A stretch of DNA of 11,442 bases from an uncultured Leptotrichiaceae bacterium (GCA_938037005.1 CALHVR010000047.1:1-11442), one strand, 5' to 3'; counted from the stretch's first letter, positions 1-7,350 are shown. The notes: generated by a model not told the origin, from the sequence alone. A program made the numbers and translations.

Positions 1-38
1 TTTCCATACGAAACAGTTAGTTTTCTTTTTTCAGAATT

Positions 39-67
39 ATTATATTAAAAATCAAATAATATATCAA
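39..67 (-). promoter_or_regulatory. Promoter reading out of the left edge
   Basis: On the minus strand a TTGATA -35 (62-67) and a perfect TATAAT -10 (39-44) are separated by 17 bases. It lies just downstream of malH and would start a transcript near position 32 for a gene beyond the window. No start codon with a ribosome site is visible before the edge. The surrounding DNA is nearly pure AT, which raises the chance of a random match. Confidence 0.5.
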
Positions 68-110
68 GCACTAAAAATTTATTTTCATTTTAAAATTATT
101 CAAATGTAAT

Positions 111-1433
111 CTATTTTAATACTGGCCAGAAGTCTTTATTTGCTTCAATTAAATCATCTAATATTGCTTTTGCAACTTTTGCACTTGGCACAGTTCTTGA
201 CAATGTAATTGCCTGCCATAATTTTTGGTATGAACCTTCTATCCATGCTTCTACTGTCAATTTTTCAACTGATACTTGTTGTTCCATTAATCCTTTTTGG
301 AATTGAGGTATTTGTCCTTGCAATATTTTTTCTGGTCCATTGCTTCCAACTAAGCAAGGAATTTCAACCATTGCAGTAGGATCGAAGTTTGATAATGCTC
401 CATCATTTTCAACAATTAATAACATTCTTTCTTTTGTATTATATGCAATTGCTCTTGCCAAATCTACTATATATGAAGCATGATCATCTACATGTAATTT
501 AGAACCTTTTGCTGTACCTTTTTCAGCGATTGCTCTACATTCACCAAATACAAATTTTTCTCTTCCTTCCATTACTTCATTTGCTCTTGTATGGTTTGGA
601 TTTGAATGTTCTACAACATAATCAGGGAAGAAATAGTATTTTAAGTATGTATTTGGCAATGTTTTTTTGTCTAATGCACAAACATCTTTAGCTTTAGTGA
701 AAGTATCATTCCAGCTTGCTTCTGTATTTTCTCCTTCAATTGGAACATTATATCCAACTTCTTCTACTTTTTTTCTTAATTCTGGCATCAAGTCATTTCC
801 TTCTTTATCTCTAATGTCTGTCCACCATCCAAAGTGATTTAATCCAAAGTATCTAATTACCATATCTTTTCTTGATTTTAATCCCAACATTTCTGCCATT
901 CTTATTTCTATTCCTATTGGCATATCACAAATATTTAATATTTTTGAATTTGGTCTTAATCTTCTAGTTGCTTCAGCTACTATAGCTGCCGGATTTGAAT
1001 AGTTTAACATCCACGCATTTGGTGAATATTTTTCCATGAAGTCTACTAACTCTATAACTCCACCAATCGATCTCATTCCATATGCAATTCCACCTGGTCC
1101 ACAAGTTTCTTGTCCCACTACTCCGTGTTTTAAAGGTATCTTTTCATCTTTTTCTCTCATTGCATATTTCCCAACTCTTATATGTGCCATTACAAAGTCA
1201 ACATCTGTAAATGCAGTTTCAGGATCTGTTGTTGAAACAAATTTAATTTCTGGTGCTTTTTCTTTTATTATAATTTCACACGCTTTTGCGATAACATCTT
1301 GTCTTTCTTCATCGTTATCAAAAAATTTAATTTGTCTTATTGGAAATTTGTCCAAATTATCTAATAACATTAAAACAATTCCTGGTGTAAATGTACTTCC
1401 TCCACCTGCTACTACAATTGAAAATTTCTTCAT
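111..1433 (-). CDS. malH: 6-phospho-alpha-glucosidase, GH4 family (maltose-6'-phosphate hydrolase)
   Basis: A 440-residue cytoplasmic enzyme that hydrolyses 6'-phosphorylated alpha-glucosides such as maltose-6'-phosphate to glucose and glucose-6-phosphate. GH4 enzymes use NAD and a divalent metal (Mn). An N-terminal dinucleotide fold carries AGGGSTFTPG (residues 9-18). The motif CDMP (169-172) is the signature of alpha-specific GH4 enzymes; beta-specific relatives carry CN-P. Cys169 and His200 (in NHFGWW) should bind the metal, Asp170 should be the acid, and a tyrosine in TYLKYY (probably Tyr263) the base, by analogy with Bacillus GlvA. Length and sequence fit Fusobacterium MalH closely. The ATG has an AAGGAGAT ribosome site. 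It is divergent from a GntR regulator and lies near the matching PTS permease, so it is probably induced by alpha-glucosides. The exact substrate range is not decided by sequence. Confidence 0.95.
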   Translation of the reverse strand: MKKFSIVVAGGGSTFTPGIVLMLLDNLDKFPIRQIKFFDNDEERQDVIAKACEIIIKEKAPEIKFVSTTDPETAFTDVDFVMAHIRVGKYAMREKDEKIPLKHGVVGQETCGPGGIAYGMRSIGGVIELVDFMEKYSPNAWMLNYSNPAAIVAEATRRLRPNSKILNICDMPIGIEIRMAEMLGLKSRKDMVIRYFGLNHFGWWTDIRDKEGNDLMPELRKKVEEVGYNVPIEGENTEASWNDTFTKAKDVCALDKKTLPNTYLKYYFFPDYVVEHSNPNHTRANEVMEGREKFVFGECRAIAEKGTAKGSKLHVDDHASYIVDLARAIAYNTKERMLLIVENDGALSNFDPTAMVEIPCLVGSNGPEKILQGQIPQFQKGLMEQQVSVEKLTVEAWIEGSYQKLWQAITLSRTVPSAKVAKAILDDLIEANKDFWPVLK

Positions 1434-1485
1434 AATTACTCATCTCCTTAAATTTAGCTTATTTGCTTTCTTAATTTCAACATCT

Positions 1486-1534
1486 ATTATATCATACTTT
1501 TTTATTTTGTCAATAGGTTTATATAAATCTTTTT
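1486..1534 (-). promoter_or_regulatory. malH promoter with shared upstream block (copy 1)
   Basis: Minus strand: TTGACA (1508-1513), 16-base spacer, TATAAT (1486-1491) with a TG one base before it (extended -10). Directly upstream, 1508-1534 contains a block also found at two other promoters in the window. Its centre is the perfect palindrome TTTATATAAA (1518-1527), followed upstream by an A-run. Transcription would start near 1479, about 45 bases before the malH ATG. The palindrome is a reasonable GntR-type operator candidate (inference). Confidence 0.8.
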
Positions 1535-1572
1535 TTATTTTTTATATTTTTATAAATATCTACATCTTTTTA

Positions 1573-1601
1573 TTGCTATTTTATATATTTTAGTGTATAA
1601 T
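1573..1601 (+). promoter_or_regulatory. Promoter of the gntR-type regulator
   Basis: TTGCTA (1573-1578), 17-base spacer, perfect TATAAT (1596-1601). Predicted start near 1608, giving a leader of about 24 bases. It stands back to back with the malH promoter, with about 60 bp between the two -35 boxes. It lacks the 27-bp block of the three sugar-gene promoters, apart from a partial ACAT...TATTG resemblance. Confidence 0.75.
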
Positions 1602-1631
1602 TATAATAAAATAAATGAAAGGTTTGTATAT

Positions 1632-2339
1632 ATGAAAAAATACGAAATTATTTATAAAGATATTAAAAATGAAATTGAAAGTGGAAAATTAAAAGTTGGA
1701 GAATTTTTAATAAAAGAAGATGATTTAGCTGAAAAATATAATTTTTCAAAACTTACAGTTCGTAAAGGACTCTCACTATTAGAAACAGAAGGTTATATTC
1801 AAAAAATAAAAGGTAAAAAATCAATAATTCTTGAAAAGAAAAAACTTGAAAATGTTACTTTAACATCTATTCAAACCATGCAAGAAATAAATAAAGCTCA
1901 AAATATTAATGTAAAAACTAATTTAATAAGTCTATATATAGTTCAAGGTGATCAAAAATTAATGAAAGAATTTCAAGTTCCTGCTAATGCTGATTTTTAT
2001 AAAGTTGTCAGAAGTAACACTTTAGATGGAGAAGTTTTAAATTACTCAACTACCTTTTTTGATAGAAAAATTGTACCTTTTTTAAGTGAAGAAACTGCTA
2101 AAAAATCAATTTATGAATATTTAGAAAAAGAACTAAATTTAAAAATTGCTTATTCCCGTAGAAATATTTCTTTTAGGAAAATTACCGATGAAGAACAACA
2201 ACATTTTAAACTAAAAGATATTAATATGGTCGTTGTCATAGAAACACACGCCTATCTTTCTAACGGTATGCTTTTTCAATATGAAACGATTGTCCATCAT
2301 CCAGAAAAGTTTACTTTTACAGCTATTGCCAAAAGATAA
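1632..2339 (+). CDS. GntR family (HutC subfamily) transcriptional regulator of the alpha-glucoside locus
   Basis: A 235-residue DNA-binding regulator. Residues about 4-67 form the GntR winged helix; LAEKYNFSKLTVRKGLSLLE (32-51) is the recognition region. Residues about 85-230 match the UTRA ligand-binding domain, ending in a strand like MLFQYETIVHHPEKF (213-227). UTRA regulators usually sense a phosphorylated sugar, so maltose-6'-phosphate or glucose-6-phosphate is a plausible effector (inference). I start at ATG 1632, which has GAAAGG (1617-1622) nine bases upstream. An in-frame GTG at 1593 is rejected: it has no ribosome site and lies at the -10 box. The gene is divergent from malH and converges on the PTS gene, so it probably controls both. 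Whether it represses or activates cannot be read from the sequence; most relatives repress. It resembles TreR/MalR-type regulators, but I assign no symbol. Confidence 0.88.
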   Translation: MKKYEIIYKDIKNEIESGKLKVGEFLIKEDDLAEKYNFSKLTVRKGLSLLETEGYIQKIKGKKSIILEKKKLENVTLTSIQTMQEINKAQNINVKTNLISLYIVQGDQKLMKEFQVPANADFYKVVRSNTLDGEVLNYSTTFFDRKIVPFLSEETAKKSIYEYLEKELNLKIAYSRRNISFRKITDEEQQHFKLKDINMVVVIETHAYLSNGMLFQYETIVHHPEKFTFTAIAKR

Positions 2340-2353
2340 TTTTGGCATTTTTT
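2327..2353 (+). terminator. Terminator of the gntR-type gene
   Basis: Perfect 8-bp stem TGCCAAAA (2327-2334) / TTTTGGCA (2340-2347) followed by six T. The five-base loop contains the stop codon of the regulator gene, so the stem includes the last codons of the gene. Confidence 0.88.
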
Positions 2354-2440
2354 ATTATTCAATCTTTTTCACTTTTCCACTCTTCTAAGCCTACAATTAT
2401 ATATTTTTCTCTCATTTTATTTTTTGAATATATTTTTTAA

Positions 2441-2491
2441 AATAAAAAGAAAGAACTCTCTCAAGCTTTTACACTTTTGAAAATTCTTTCT
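2441..2491 (-). terminator. Terminator of the PTS gene
   Basis: Minus strand: AGAAAGAA (2484-2491) pairs with TTCTTTCT (2448-2455), with weaker pairing inside, followed by TTTTTATT. It faces the terminator of the convergent regulator gene, about 90 bp away. Confidence 0.75.
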
Positions 2492-2511
2492 CATTTTTGT
2501 TTTATTCTATT

Positions 2512-4080
2512 TTATTTCATTAAATTTTCTATTTTATCTCTTACTGAAGATACTGTTAATCCAATTATTACTTGAACTGCATTTCCTTTTCTTACAACTC
2601 CATGAGCCCCCGCTTGTTTAAATACTGAATCTGGAGCTAATTTAGTTTCATCTTTTACACTTACTCTTAATCTAGTTGCACAGTTATTTAAGTCTTCAAT
2701 ATTATCTTTTCCACCTAATGCTTCTAAAATGATTAACGCTTGATCATCAGCTTGATCTTTTGAAGAAACTTCTCCACCTGCTTGTCTTGCTCTATAATCT
2801 GCTTTTGTATATAATTTAGCTTCTTCATCTTCTTCTTCTCTTCCAGGTGTTTTTAAATTCATTTTTTGAATTAAAGTTTTAAATACAACGAAATAAATTC
2901 CTGTAAATATTAATCCAATTACAATTTGAGTTACTATTTGTCCACTGTGATTTTTAGCAATTGGTACCCAGTTTAAGAAGATAAAGTCTAATAATCCTCC
3001 ACCCATGTTTCCAACTACTCCAAAAATAAACATTGTTGTTGCCATTGTTGCTGCTAAGAATGCGTGTACCGCAAATAACACTGGTGCTATAAATAAGAAT
3101 GTAAATTCTAATGGTTCTGTAATTCCAGAAATCATTGCTGTAAATACAACTGGTATTAATAACCCTGCTGTTAATTTTTTCTTTTCAGGTTTTGCTGTTG
3201 CATACATTGCTAATGCTATACCCATTGCTCCAAATATTTTTGAATTTCCATGTAACGCAAATCCACCTGCTGGGAATAATTGTTTTAATGGTTGTGTGCT
3301 AGCTGCAAATTCTTGAATGTGTTGAATCCAATAAGTTTGTATTCCACCTTCTACAACTGCTGGTCCAAATACAAATGGAGTATATACAAAGTGATGCAAT
3401 CCAGTTGGTATTAAAATTCTTTCTAAGAATGTATAAATCCAAACACCAAATGCACCAGATGCTACTAATAATCCTTGTAAATGAGTAATTCCTAATTGAA
3501 CTTTTGGCCAAACTAATACTGTTACTAAAGCACAAGGGATCATAACTACAAATCCTACTATATAAACTAATACTGACCCTTGGAATACTCCTAAAAAGTC
3601 TGGTAATTTTTTATCAAAGAATTTATCATGAATATAAACTGCGATAGCTGCAATAATAATTGCTCCAAATAAGTTTGTATCTAGCGTTTTAATTCCTGCT
3701 ATCATTGATAATCCACTTGTTCCACCTGGATCTTGTGTCATATCAACACCAAAGTTCCATAAAGTTAACAATGCACCAACAAAATAATTAAATGTACAAT
3801 AAATTACAAATGTTTCCATACATGCTCTAGCATTTGCTTTTTTAGCAAGCCCTATTGGTAATGCAATAGCAAATAACAATGGCATTTGTCTAAATACTGT
3901 CCATCCTCCTTCTTCAATTAATTGCCAAAATTTAAACCAGTTAGTTGATGGATCAGCTATGCTCCCCACGATTTGTGGGTTTTTTAAAACTGATGTAATC
4001 CCTACCACTAATCCAGTGAAGGCAAAGAATAATACTGGTGTCATCATTGCTCCACCAAAACGTTGAATTTTTTTTAACAT
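2512..4080 (-). CDS. malB: PTS alpha-glucoside-specific EIICB component (maltose/alpha-glucoside permease)
   Basis: A 522-residue membrane protein that imports an alpha-glucoside and phosphorylates it on entry. Residues about 1-405 are the EIIC permease of the glucose/glucoside superfamily, with many hydrophobic segments, GLHHF (227-231) and the conserved GITEPLEF loop (319-326). After an acidic, charged linker (about 408-445) comes an EIIB domain whose phosphocysteine is Cys467 in NNCATRLR. No EIIA domain is fused or adjacent, so a glucose-type EIIA from elsewhere must supply phosphate. The ATG has a GGAGG ribosome site eight bases upstream. Length and domain order match Fusobacterium MalB and Bacillus-type maltose permeases. 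MalH next door would use the phosphorylated product. The gene has its own promoter and terminator. Class is firm; the symbol rests on context. Confidence 0.93.
   Translation of the reverse strand: MLKKIQRFGGAMMTPVLFFAFTGLVVGITSVLKNPQIVGSIADPSTNWFKFWQLIEEGGWTVFRQMPLLFAIALPIGLAKKANARACMETFVIYCTFNYFVGALLTLWNFGVDMTQDPGGTSGLSMIAGIKTLDTNLFGAIIIAAIAVYIHDKFFDKKLPDFLGVFQGSVLVYIVGFVVMIPCALVTVLVWPKVQLGITHLQGLLVASGAFGVWIYTFLERILIPTGLHHFVYTPFVFGPAVVEGGIQTYWIQHIQEFAASTQPLKQLFPAGGFALHGNSKIFGAMGIALAMYATAKPEKKKLTAGLLIPVVFTAMISGITEPLEFTFLFIAPVLFAVHAFLAATMATTMFIFGVVGNMGGGLLDFIFLNWVPIAKNHSGQIVTQIVIGLIFTGIYFVVFKTLIQKMNLKTPGREEEDEEAKLYTKADYRARQAGGEVSSKDQADDQALIILEALGGKDNIEDLNNCATRLRVSVKDETKLAPDSVFKQAGAHGVVRKGNAVQVIIGLTVSSVRDKIENLMK
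3965..3985 (+). terminator. Terminator-like hairpin antisense to the PTS gene
   Basis: CCCAC (3965-3969), a five-base loop, GTGGG (3975-3979), then six T on the plus strand. It lies in the first 120 coding bases of the PTS gene, opposite the coding strand. It could stop antisense transcription coming from the left, or be a chance result of the codons for KNPQIVG. No antisense promoter was identified. Confidence 0.3.
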
Positions 4081-4128
4081 AATGTTACCTCCAAAAATTT
4101 ATATTAATTTATTTTATTCTTACAATCT

Positions 4129-4177
4129 ATTATACCTTGTTTTTTTCTTTAGTCAATACTTTTACGGAAATCTTTTT
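4129..4177 (-). promoter_or_regulatory. PTS gene promoter with shared upstream block (copy 2)
   Basis: Minus strand: TTGACT (4151-4156), 16-base spacer, TATAAT (4129-4134). The block 4151-4177 matches the one at the phosphatase promoter at 24 of 27 positions. The central dyad is TTTCCGTAAA (4161-4170 read on the minus strand), with one broken pair. Transcription would start about 40 bases before the ATG. Confidence 0.8.
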
Positions 4178-4197
4178 TGATTTTTTTTATCTTTTTT

Positions 4198-4225
4198 GTA
4201 AAAAGTTCTTTTATTTGTAAAACTT
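4198..4225 (-). terminator. Possible weak terminator of the phosphatase-fold gene
   Basis: Minus strand: AAGTT (4221-4225) pairs with AACTT (4203-4207), with two more A-T pairs inside, followed by a run of T. It lies 30 bases after the stop codon at 4257. The stem is short and AT-rich, so read-through toward the PTS gene is likely. Confidence 0.3.
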
Positions 4226-4256
4226 ATGTTTTTTTCGTGTTAAAAATTATTCTTGA

Positions 4257-5048
4257 CTATAAATCAATTTCAACTTCTATTCCAAAATGATCCGAAACTA
4301 TTGGATAATTTTTTCCATTAAAAATTACCTTTGATTCTTTAACTTTTATTTCTTTATTAGTAAAAATGTAATCAATTCTCATCTCATTTTTACTATCTTT
4401 CCAACCATCTATATTCTTTTCAACTGTTATTCCATCATCTTTTTTTTCTGCCATCGTATAAGTGTCATAAAGTCCTTCTGATAAAATTACATTGTAATCA
4501 ATCTTATTATTTATAGCATCTGTATTAAAATCACCCATTAAAAATTTTAAGATTTTGTTAGGATTTCTATTTAATATTGTTTTTAAATTATCTGTCATTT
4601 TTTCAGTCTCACAATTTGGTAAATTCATATGACAACTATAAAATTCTATATTTTGTCCATTATAATTTATTTCTGCACTTATAATTTTTCTAGATGAAAT
4701 TGATCTTACAGACTGTGTATAAGTACAATAAAAATCATCTGTATTTACTAATTTATGTTTAGTTAATACCCCTATTCCTTCATCATATTTCCCATAGCCT
4801 ATATGAGAATTTGCCCAATGATAATAATATTCCGTATCGGTATATTCAGCTATTTTATTTAGTAAAACCCACCCATAATTATCTTCCTTTATATCTGCAT
4901 ATACAATTTTCCCACTCATAGTTTGATTTACTTCTTGTAAAGCGATTACATCATATTGCTTTTCTGCAATAGTTTTAGCTAAAATATCAATTTTTTCTAA
5001 TTGATTTTCTTCTATCCACGCATGAACATTTAACGTTAATATTTTCAT
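4257..5048 (-). CDS. Endonuclease/exonuclease/phosphatase-fold hydrolase, possible maltose-6'-phosphate phosphatase (MapP-like)
   Basis: A 263-residue soluble protein spanning one complete EEP domain (Pfam Endo/exonuclease/phosphatase). The metal and catalytic motifs are all present: TLNVH (5-9) with Asn7, ALQEVN (36-41) with Glu39, SCHMN (138-142) with His140, GDFNTD (172-177) with Asp173 and Asn175, RIDYIF (224-229) with Asp226, and SDHFGIE (252-258) with His254. No signal peptide or membrane segment is seen. The fold covers DNA nucleases, phosphoinositide phosphatases and sugar-phosphate phosphatases. MapP of Enterococcus, which dephosphorylates maltose-6'-phosphate, belongs to this fold. 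The position beside an alpha-glucoside PTS, and a promoter nearly identical to that of the PTS gene, point the same way. That role is inference; a nuclease role is not excluded. The ATG has an AAAGGA ribosome site. Confidence 0.8.
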   Translation of the reverse strand: MKILTLNVHAWIEENQLEKIDILAKTIAEKQYDVIALQEVNQTMSGKIVYADIKEDNYGWVLLNKIAEYTDTEYYYHWANSHIGYGKYDEGIGVLTKHKLVNTDDFYCTYTQSVRSISSRKIISAEINYNGQNIEFYSCHMNLPNCETEKMTDNLKTILNRNPNKILKFLMGDFNTDAINNKIDYNVILSEGLYDTYTMAEKKDDGITVEKNIDGWKDSKNEMRIDYIFTNKEIKVKESKVIFNGKNYPIVSDHFGIEVEIDL

Positions 5049-5083
5049 AATTTTTTCCTTTTCTCTTTCTATTTATTAATTTT

Positions 5084-5132
5084 ATTATAACATCATTTAT
5101 ATTTTTGTCAATACTTTTATGTAAATCTTTTT
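5084..5132 (-). promoter_or_regulatory. Phosphatase-fold gene promoter with shared upstream block (copy 3)
   Basis: Minus strand: TTGACA (5106-5111), 16-base spacer, TATAAT (5084-5089), preceded by TG one base upstream. The block 5106-5132 carries the dyad TTTACATAAA (5116-5125). It matches copies 1 and 2 at 24 of 27 positions each. Spacing from the -35 box to the dyad is the same in all three. Confidence 0.82.
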
Positions 5133-5166
5133 AGCAAATATTATAGAAAACCCTAAATGTTAAAAT

Positions 5167-5199
5167 AAAAAAGCTTCATAATTTTAATTACAAAGCTTT
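5167..5199 (-). terminator. Terminator of the proA-proC operon
   Basis: Minus strand: AAAGCTT (5193-5199) pairs with AAGCTTT (5170-5176), and TAATT pairs with AATTA inside after a TG/TG internal loop. A T-run follows (5167-5172). It begins about 24 bases after the proC stop. Confidence 0.85.
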
Positions 5200-5222
5200 C
5201 ATCACTAAATTTATATAATTTA

Positions 5223-6023
5223 TTATTTTTCTCCTGACATTTTTTTTGATTTATCTGTACAAGCTTTCACTGCTTCAATAACTGTTCCTCTAAATTTACC
5301 ATTTTCTAAAACTCTAATTGCCTCTATTGTTGTTCCTCCTGGAGAAGTTACTTCATCTTTTAGTTGTCCTGGATGTTTTTTCGTATCTAATAAGATTTTA
5401 GCTGAACCTAATATTGTTTGTGATATGATTTCATATGCTTTTTCTCTCGGCATTCCTTCAAGTACAGCTCCATCAGCAAGTGCTTCCACAAACATATAAA
5501 CATAAGCTGGTAGTGAGCCACTAATACCCGTATAAACATGCATTAATTTTTCTTCTATTTCTACACTTTTTCCAAAACACTCTAATATTCTAGTTATTAA
5601 ATATTTATCATTTTCATCAATTCTATCGTTAAAACTAACTGCTGTCATAGCTTCTAAAACTTGAGCAGGAGTATTGGGCATAGTTCTTACAATTTTTTTA
5701 TCTTTACCTATAATTTTCTCAATATAATCTATACTAATCCCTGCTGCTATACTTAAAACTATTTTACTATCATCTAAAACTATTTTTATTTTTTCCAACA
5801 CTTGCGACATTAAATTAGGTTTTATTGCTAAAATAATAATATCACTGTTTCTAACCAATTCTATTTCATTAGAAAAAACATTAATATTATACTTAATTTT
5901 TTTTATCGCCATTTTATTTATTTCAAATACATTAATATTTTCACCATTTATAAACTGCGATTCAACTAATCCTTTTAAAATAGCTCCCCCCATATTTCCT
6001 ATTCCTATAATCCCTATTTTCAT
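5223..6023 (-). CDS. proC: Pyrroline-5-carboxylate reductase
   Basis: A 266-residue cytoplasmic enzyme that reduces pyrroline-5-carboxylate to proline with NAD(P)H, the last step of proline synthesis. The N-terminal Rossmann fold has GIGNMG (7-12). AIKPN (66-70) and RTMPNTP (113-119) are the usual cofactor-domain motifs. The C-terminal dimer domain has SGSLPAYVY (168-176) and the family signature HPGQLKDEVTSPGGTT (217-232). Length is normal. The ATG directly abuts the proA stop codon (TAG then ATG), so translation is probably coupled. Its weak ribosome site (GTGAGA) lies inside the end of proA. A terminator follows. Confidence 0.96.
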   Translation of the reverse strand: MKIGIIGIGNMGGAILKGLVESQFINGENINVFEINKMAIKKIKYNINVFSNEIELVRNSDIIILAIKPNLMSQVLEKIKIVLDDSKIVLSIAAGISIDYIEKIIGKDKKIVRTMPNTPAQVLEAMTAVSFNDRIDENDKYLITRILECFGKSVEIEEKLMHVYTGISGSLPAYVYMFVEALADGAVLEGMPREKAYEIISQTILGSAKILLDTKKHPGQLKDEVTSPGGTTIEAIRVLENGKFRGTVIEAVKACTDKSKKMSGEK

Positions 6024-7277
6024 CTATCTCACTTGTCCGTTTCCTCTTATAATGTATTTTGTTGTTGTTAATTCTCTCACACCCATAGGACCTCTAGCAT
6101 GAAGTTTTTGAGTTGAAATACCAATTTCTCCTCCAAATCCAAACTCTCCACCATCTGAAAATCTTGTAGATGCATTTACATATACTGCTGCTGAATCTAC
6201 TTCATTTAAAAATTTTTCTGCATTTCTCATATTCTCAGTTATTATACTATCTGAATGTTGTGTACTATGTTCATTTATATACTCAATTGCCTCTTCTACA
6301 TTTTTAACTAATTTTAACGACATTATCATATCTAAATACTCTGCTCCAAAGTCTTCTTCTGTTGCAAGTTTCACATCTTCCCTATTTCCAACAATGTCTA
6401 ATGCTTCTTGACTATATCGTAATTCCACTTTATTTTCTAACAGCATATCTGTTAAAGATGGTAATACTTTATTAGCAATATTTTCGTGTACTAACACCGT
6501 TTCTATTGAATTACATGTACTCGGTCTTTGAGTTTTTGCATTTTTTATAATATTTAATACATCGATAATATTTGCACTTTCATCAACAAATACATGGCAA
6601 ACTCCAGCTCCAGTTTCTATAACAGGAATTGTAGCATTTTCTAAAATAAATTTTTTAAGTCCTTTCCCCCCTCTAGGTATTAAAACATCTATATATTTAT
6701 CTAATTTTATCATTTCTTTAACTAATTCTCTATCTGTACTCTCAATTAATTGAACTGAATTTTCGGGTAATCCAGATTTATTTCCTACTTCATTAAATAA
6801 TTTATTTAAGTACATATTTGAATTAATTGCATTTGCTGACCCTCGTAAAATTACAGCATTTGATGATTTTATTGCTAATCCCGCAGAATCTATTGTTACA
6901 TTTGGTCTTGATTCATAAATCATTCCAATTACACCCAACGGAACTCTTTTTTTCTCTATTGACATTCCATTTTTATGTCTCCACCCTGTTAAAATTTCTC
7001 CAATTGGATCAGTAAAAGCTGCTATTTCTTCAAGACTAACTGCCATACTTTCAATTCTTGAATCTGTTAATTCCAATCTATCAAGCAAAGCAAAACTAAG
7101 TCCTGCTTCTTTTCCCGCAACCAAATCTTTTTTATTGTACTCTTTTATTTCCTCTTTTTTTACTCTAAGTTCTTTCGCAATTTCTAATAGTACTTTATTT
7201 TTTGTTTCTGTATCAATTGTCAATAATTTTTTAGAAGCTATCTTTGCTTTCTTTCCCATTTCCTCTATATAATTCAT
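6024..7277 (-). CDS. proA: Gamma-glutamyl phosphate reductase (glutamate-5-semialdehyde dehydrogenase)
   Basis: A 417-residue NADPH-dependent enzyme of the aldehyde dehydrogenase superfamily. It reduces gamma-glutamyl phosphate to glutamate-5-semialdehyde, which cyclises to the ProC substrate. The catalytic cysteine is Cys255 in RPSTCNS. VIGMIYESRPNVT (116-128), LRGSANA (144-150), PRGGKGL (201-207) and FGFGGEIGISTQKLHARGP (379-397) are conserved ProA motifs. Length is normal. The ATG has a GAGG ribosome site seven bases upstream. It forms a two-gene operon with proC. The usual partner proB (glutamate 5-kinase) is not adjacent: the upstream gene is tdk, and an extended -10 promoter lies between them. 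Confidence 0.97.
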   Translation of the reverse strand: MNYIEEMGKKAKIASKKLLTIDTETKNKVLLEIAKELRVKKEEIKEYNKKDLVAGKEAGLSFALLDRLELTDSRIESMAVSLEEIAAFTDPIGEILTGWRHKNGMSIEKKRVPLGVIGMIYESRPNVTIDSAGLAIKSSNAVILRGSANAINSNMYLNKLFNEVGNKSGLPENSVQLIESTDRELVKEMIKLDKYIDVLIPRGGKGLKKFILENATIPVIETGAGVCHVFVDESANIIDVLNIIKNAKTQRPSTCNSIETVLVHENIANKVLPSLTDMLLENKVELRYSQEALDIVGNREDVKLATEEDFGAEYLDMIMSLKLVKNVEEAIEYINEHSTQHSDSIITENMRNAEKFLNEVDSAAVYVNASTRFSDGGEFGFGGEIGISTQKLHARGPMGVRELTTTKYIIRGNGQVR

Positions 7278-7313
7278 ATCTTACCTCACATTTAAAATTT
7301 ATCTTACTATAAA

Positions 7314-7322
7314 ATTATAGCA
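7314..7322 (-). promoter_or_regulatory. Extended -10 promoter for proA-proC
   Basis: Minus strand TGCTATAAT (7314-7322), a full extended -10 with a perfect TATAAT. The -35 region 16 bases upstream is poor (TTAAGT, 7336-7341), as extended -10 promoters tolerate. Start near 7307, about 30 bases before the proA ATG. Confidence 0.65.
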
Positions 7323-7350
7323 TATTTTATTTTTTACTTAAATAAAATAT
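7322..7350. repeat. AT-only 11-bp inverted repeat in the tdk-proA gap
   Basis: ATATTTTATTT (7322-7332) and AAATAAAATAT (7340-7350) are perfect inverted repeats around a 7-base loop. The element begins 5 bases after the tdk stop, touches the proA extended -10 and covers its -35 region. Without a following T-run on the minus strand it is a poor terminator; it could be an operator or a stabilising 3' hairpin for tdk mRNA. Confidence 0.6.

Noticed and set aside
1036..1593. Plus-strand open frame of 185 codons opposite malH
   Set aside because: It runs antisense to the strongly conserved malH frame and through its promoter, has low-complexity hydrophobic content, and no ribosome site was seen.
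1593..1631. Earlier GTG start for the GntR-type regulator adding 13 residues
   Set aside because: No ribosome site precedes it, it lies at the -10 box of the regulator's own promoter, and ATG 1632 has a well-spaced GAAAGG.
3005..3535. Open frames overlapping the PTS gene on both strands
   Set aside because: They are alternative frames of a conserved membrane-protein gene with no family resemblance of their own.
4195..4225. Direct repeat TTTGTAAAA spaced by 19 bases upstream of the PTS promoter as paired operator
   Set aside because: Very low-complexity AT sequence, not found at the sister promoters, and better explained as part of a weak terminator region.
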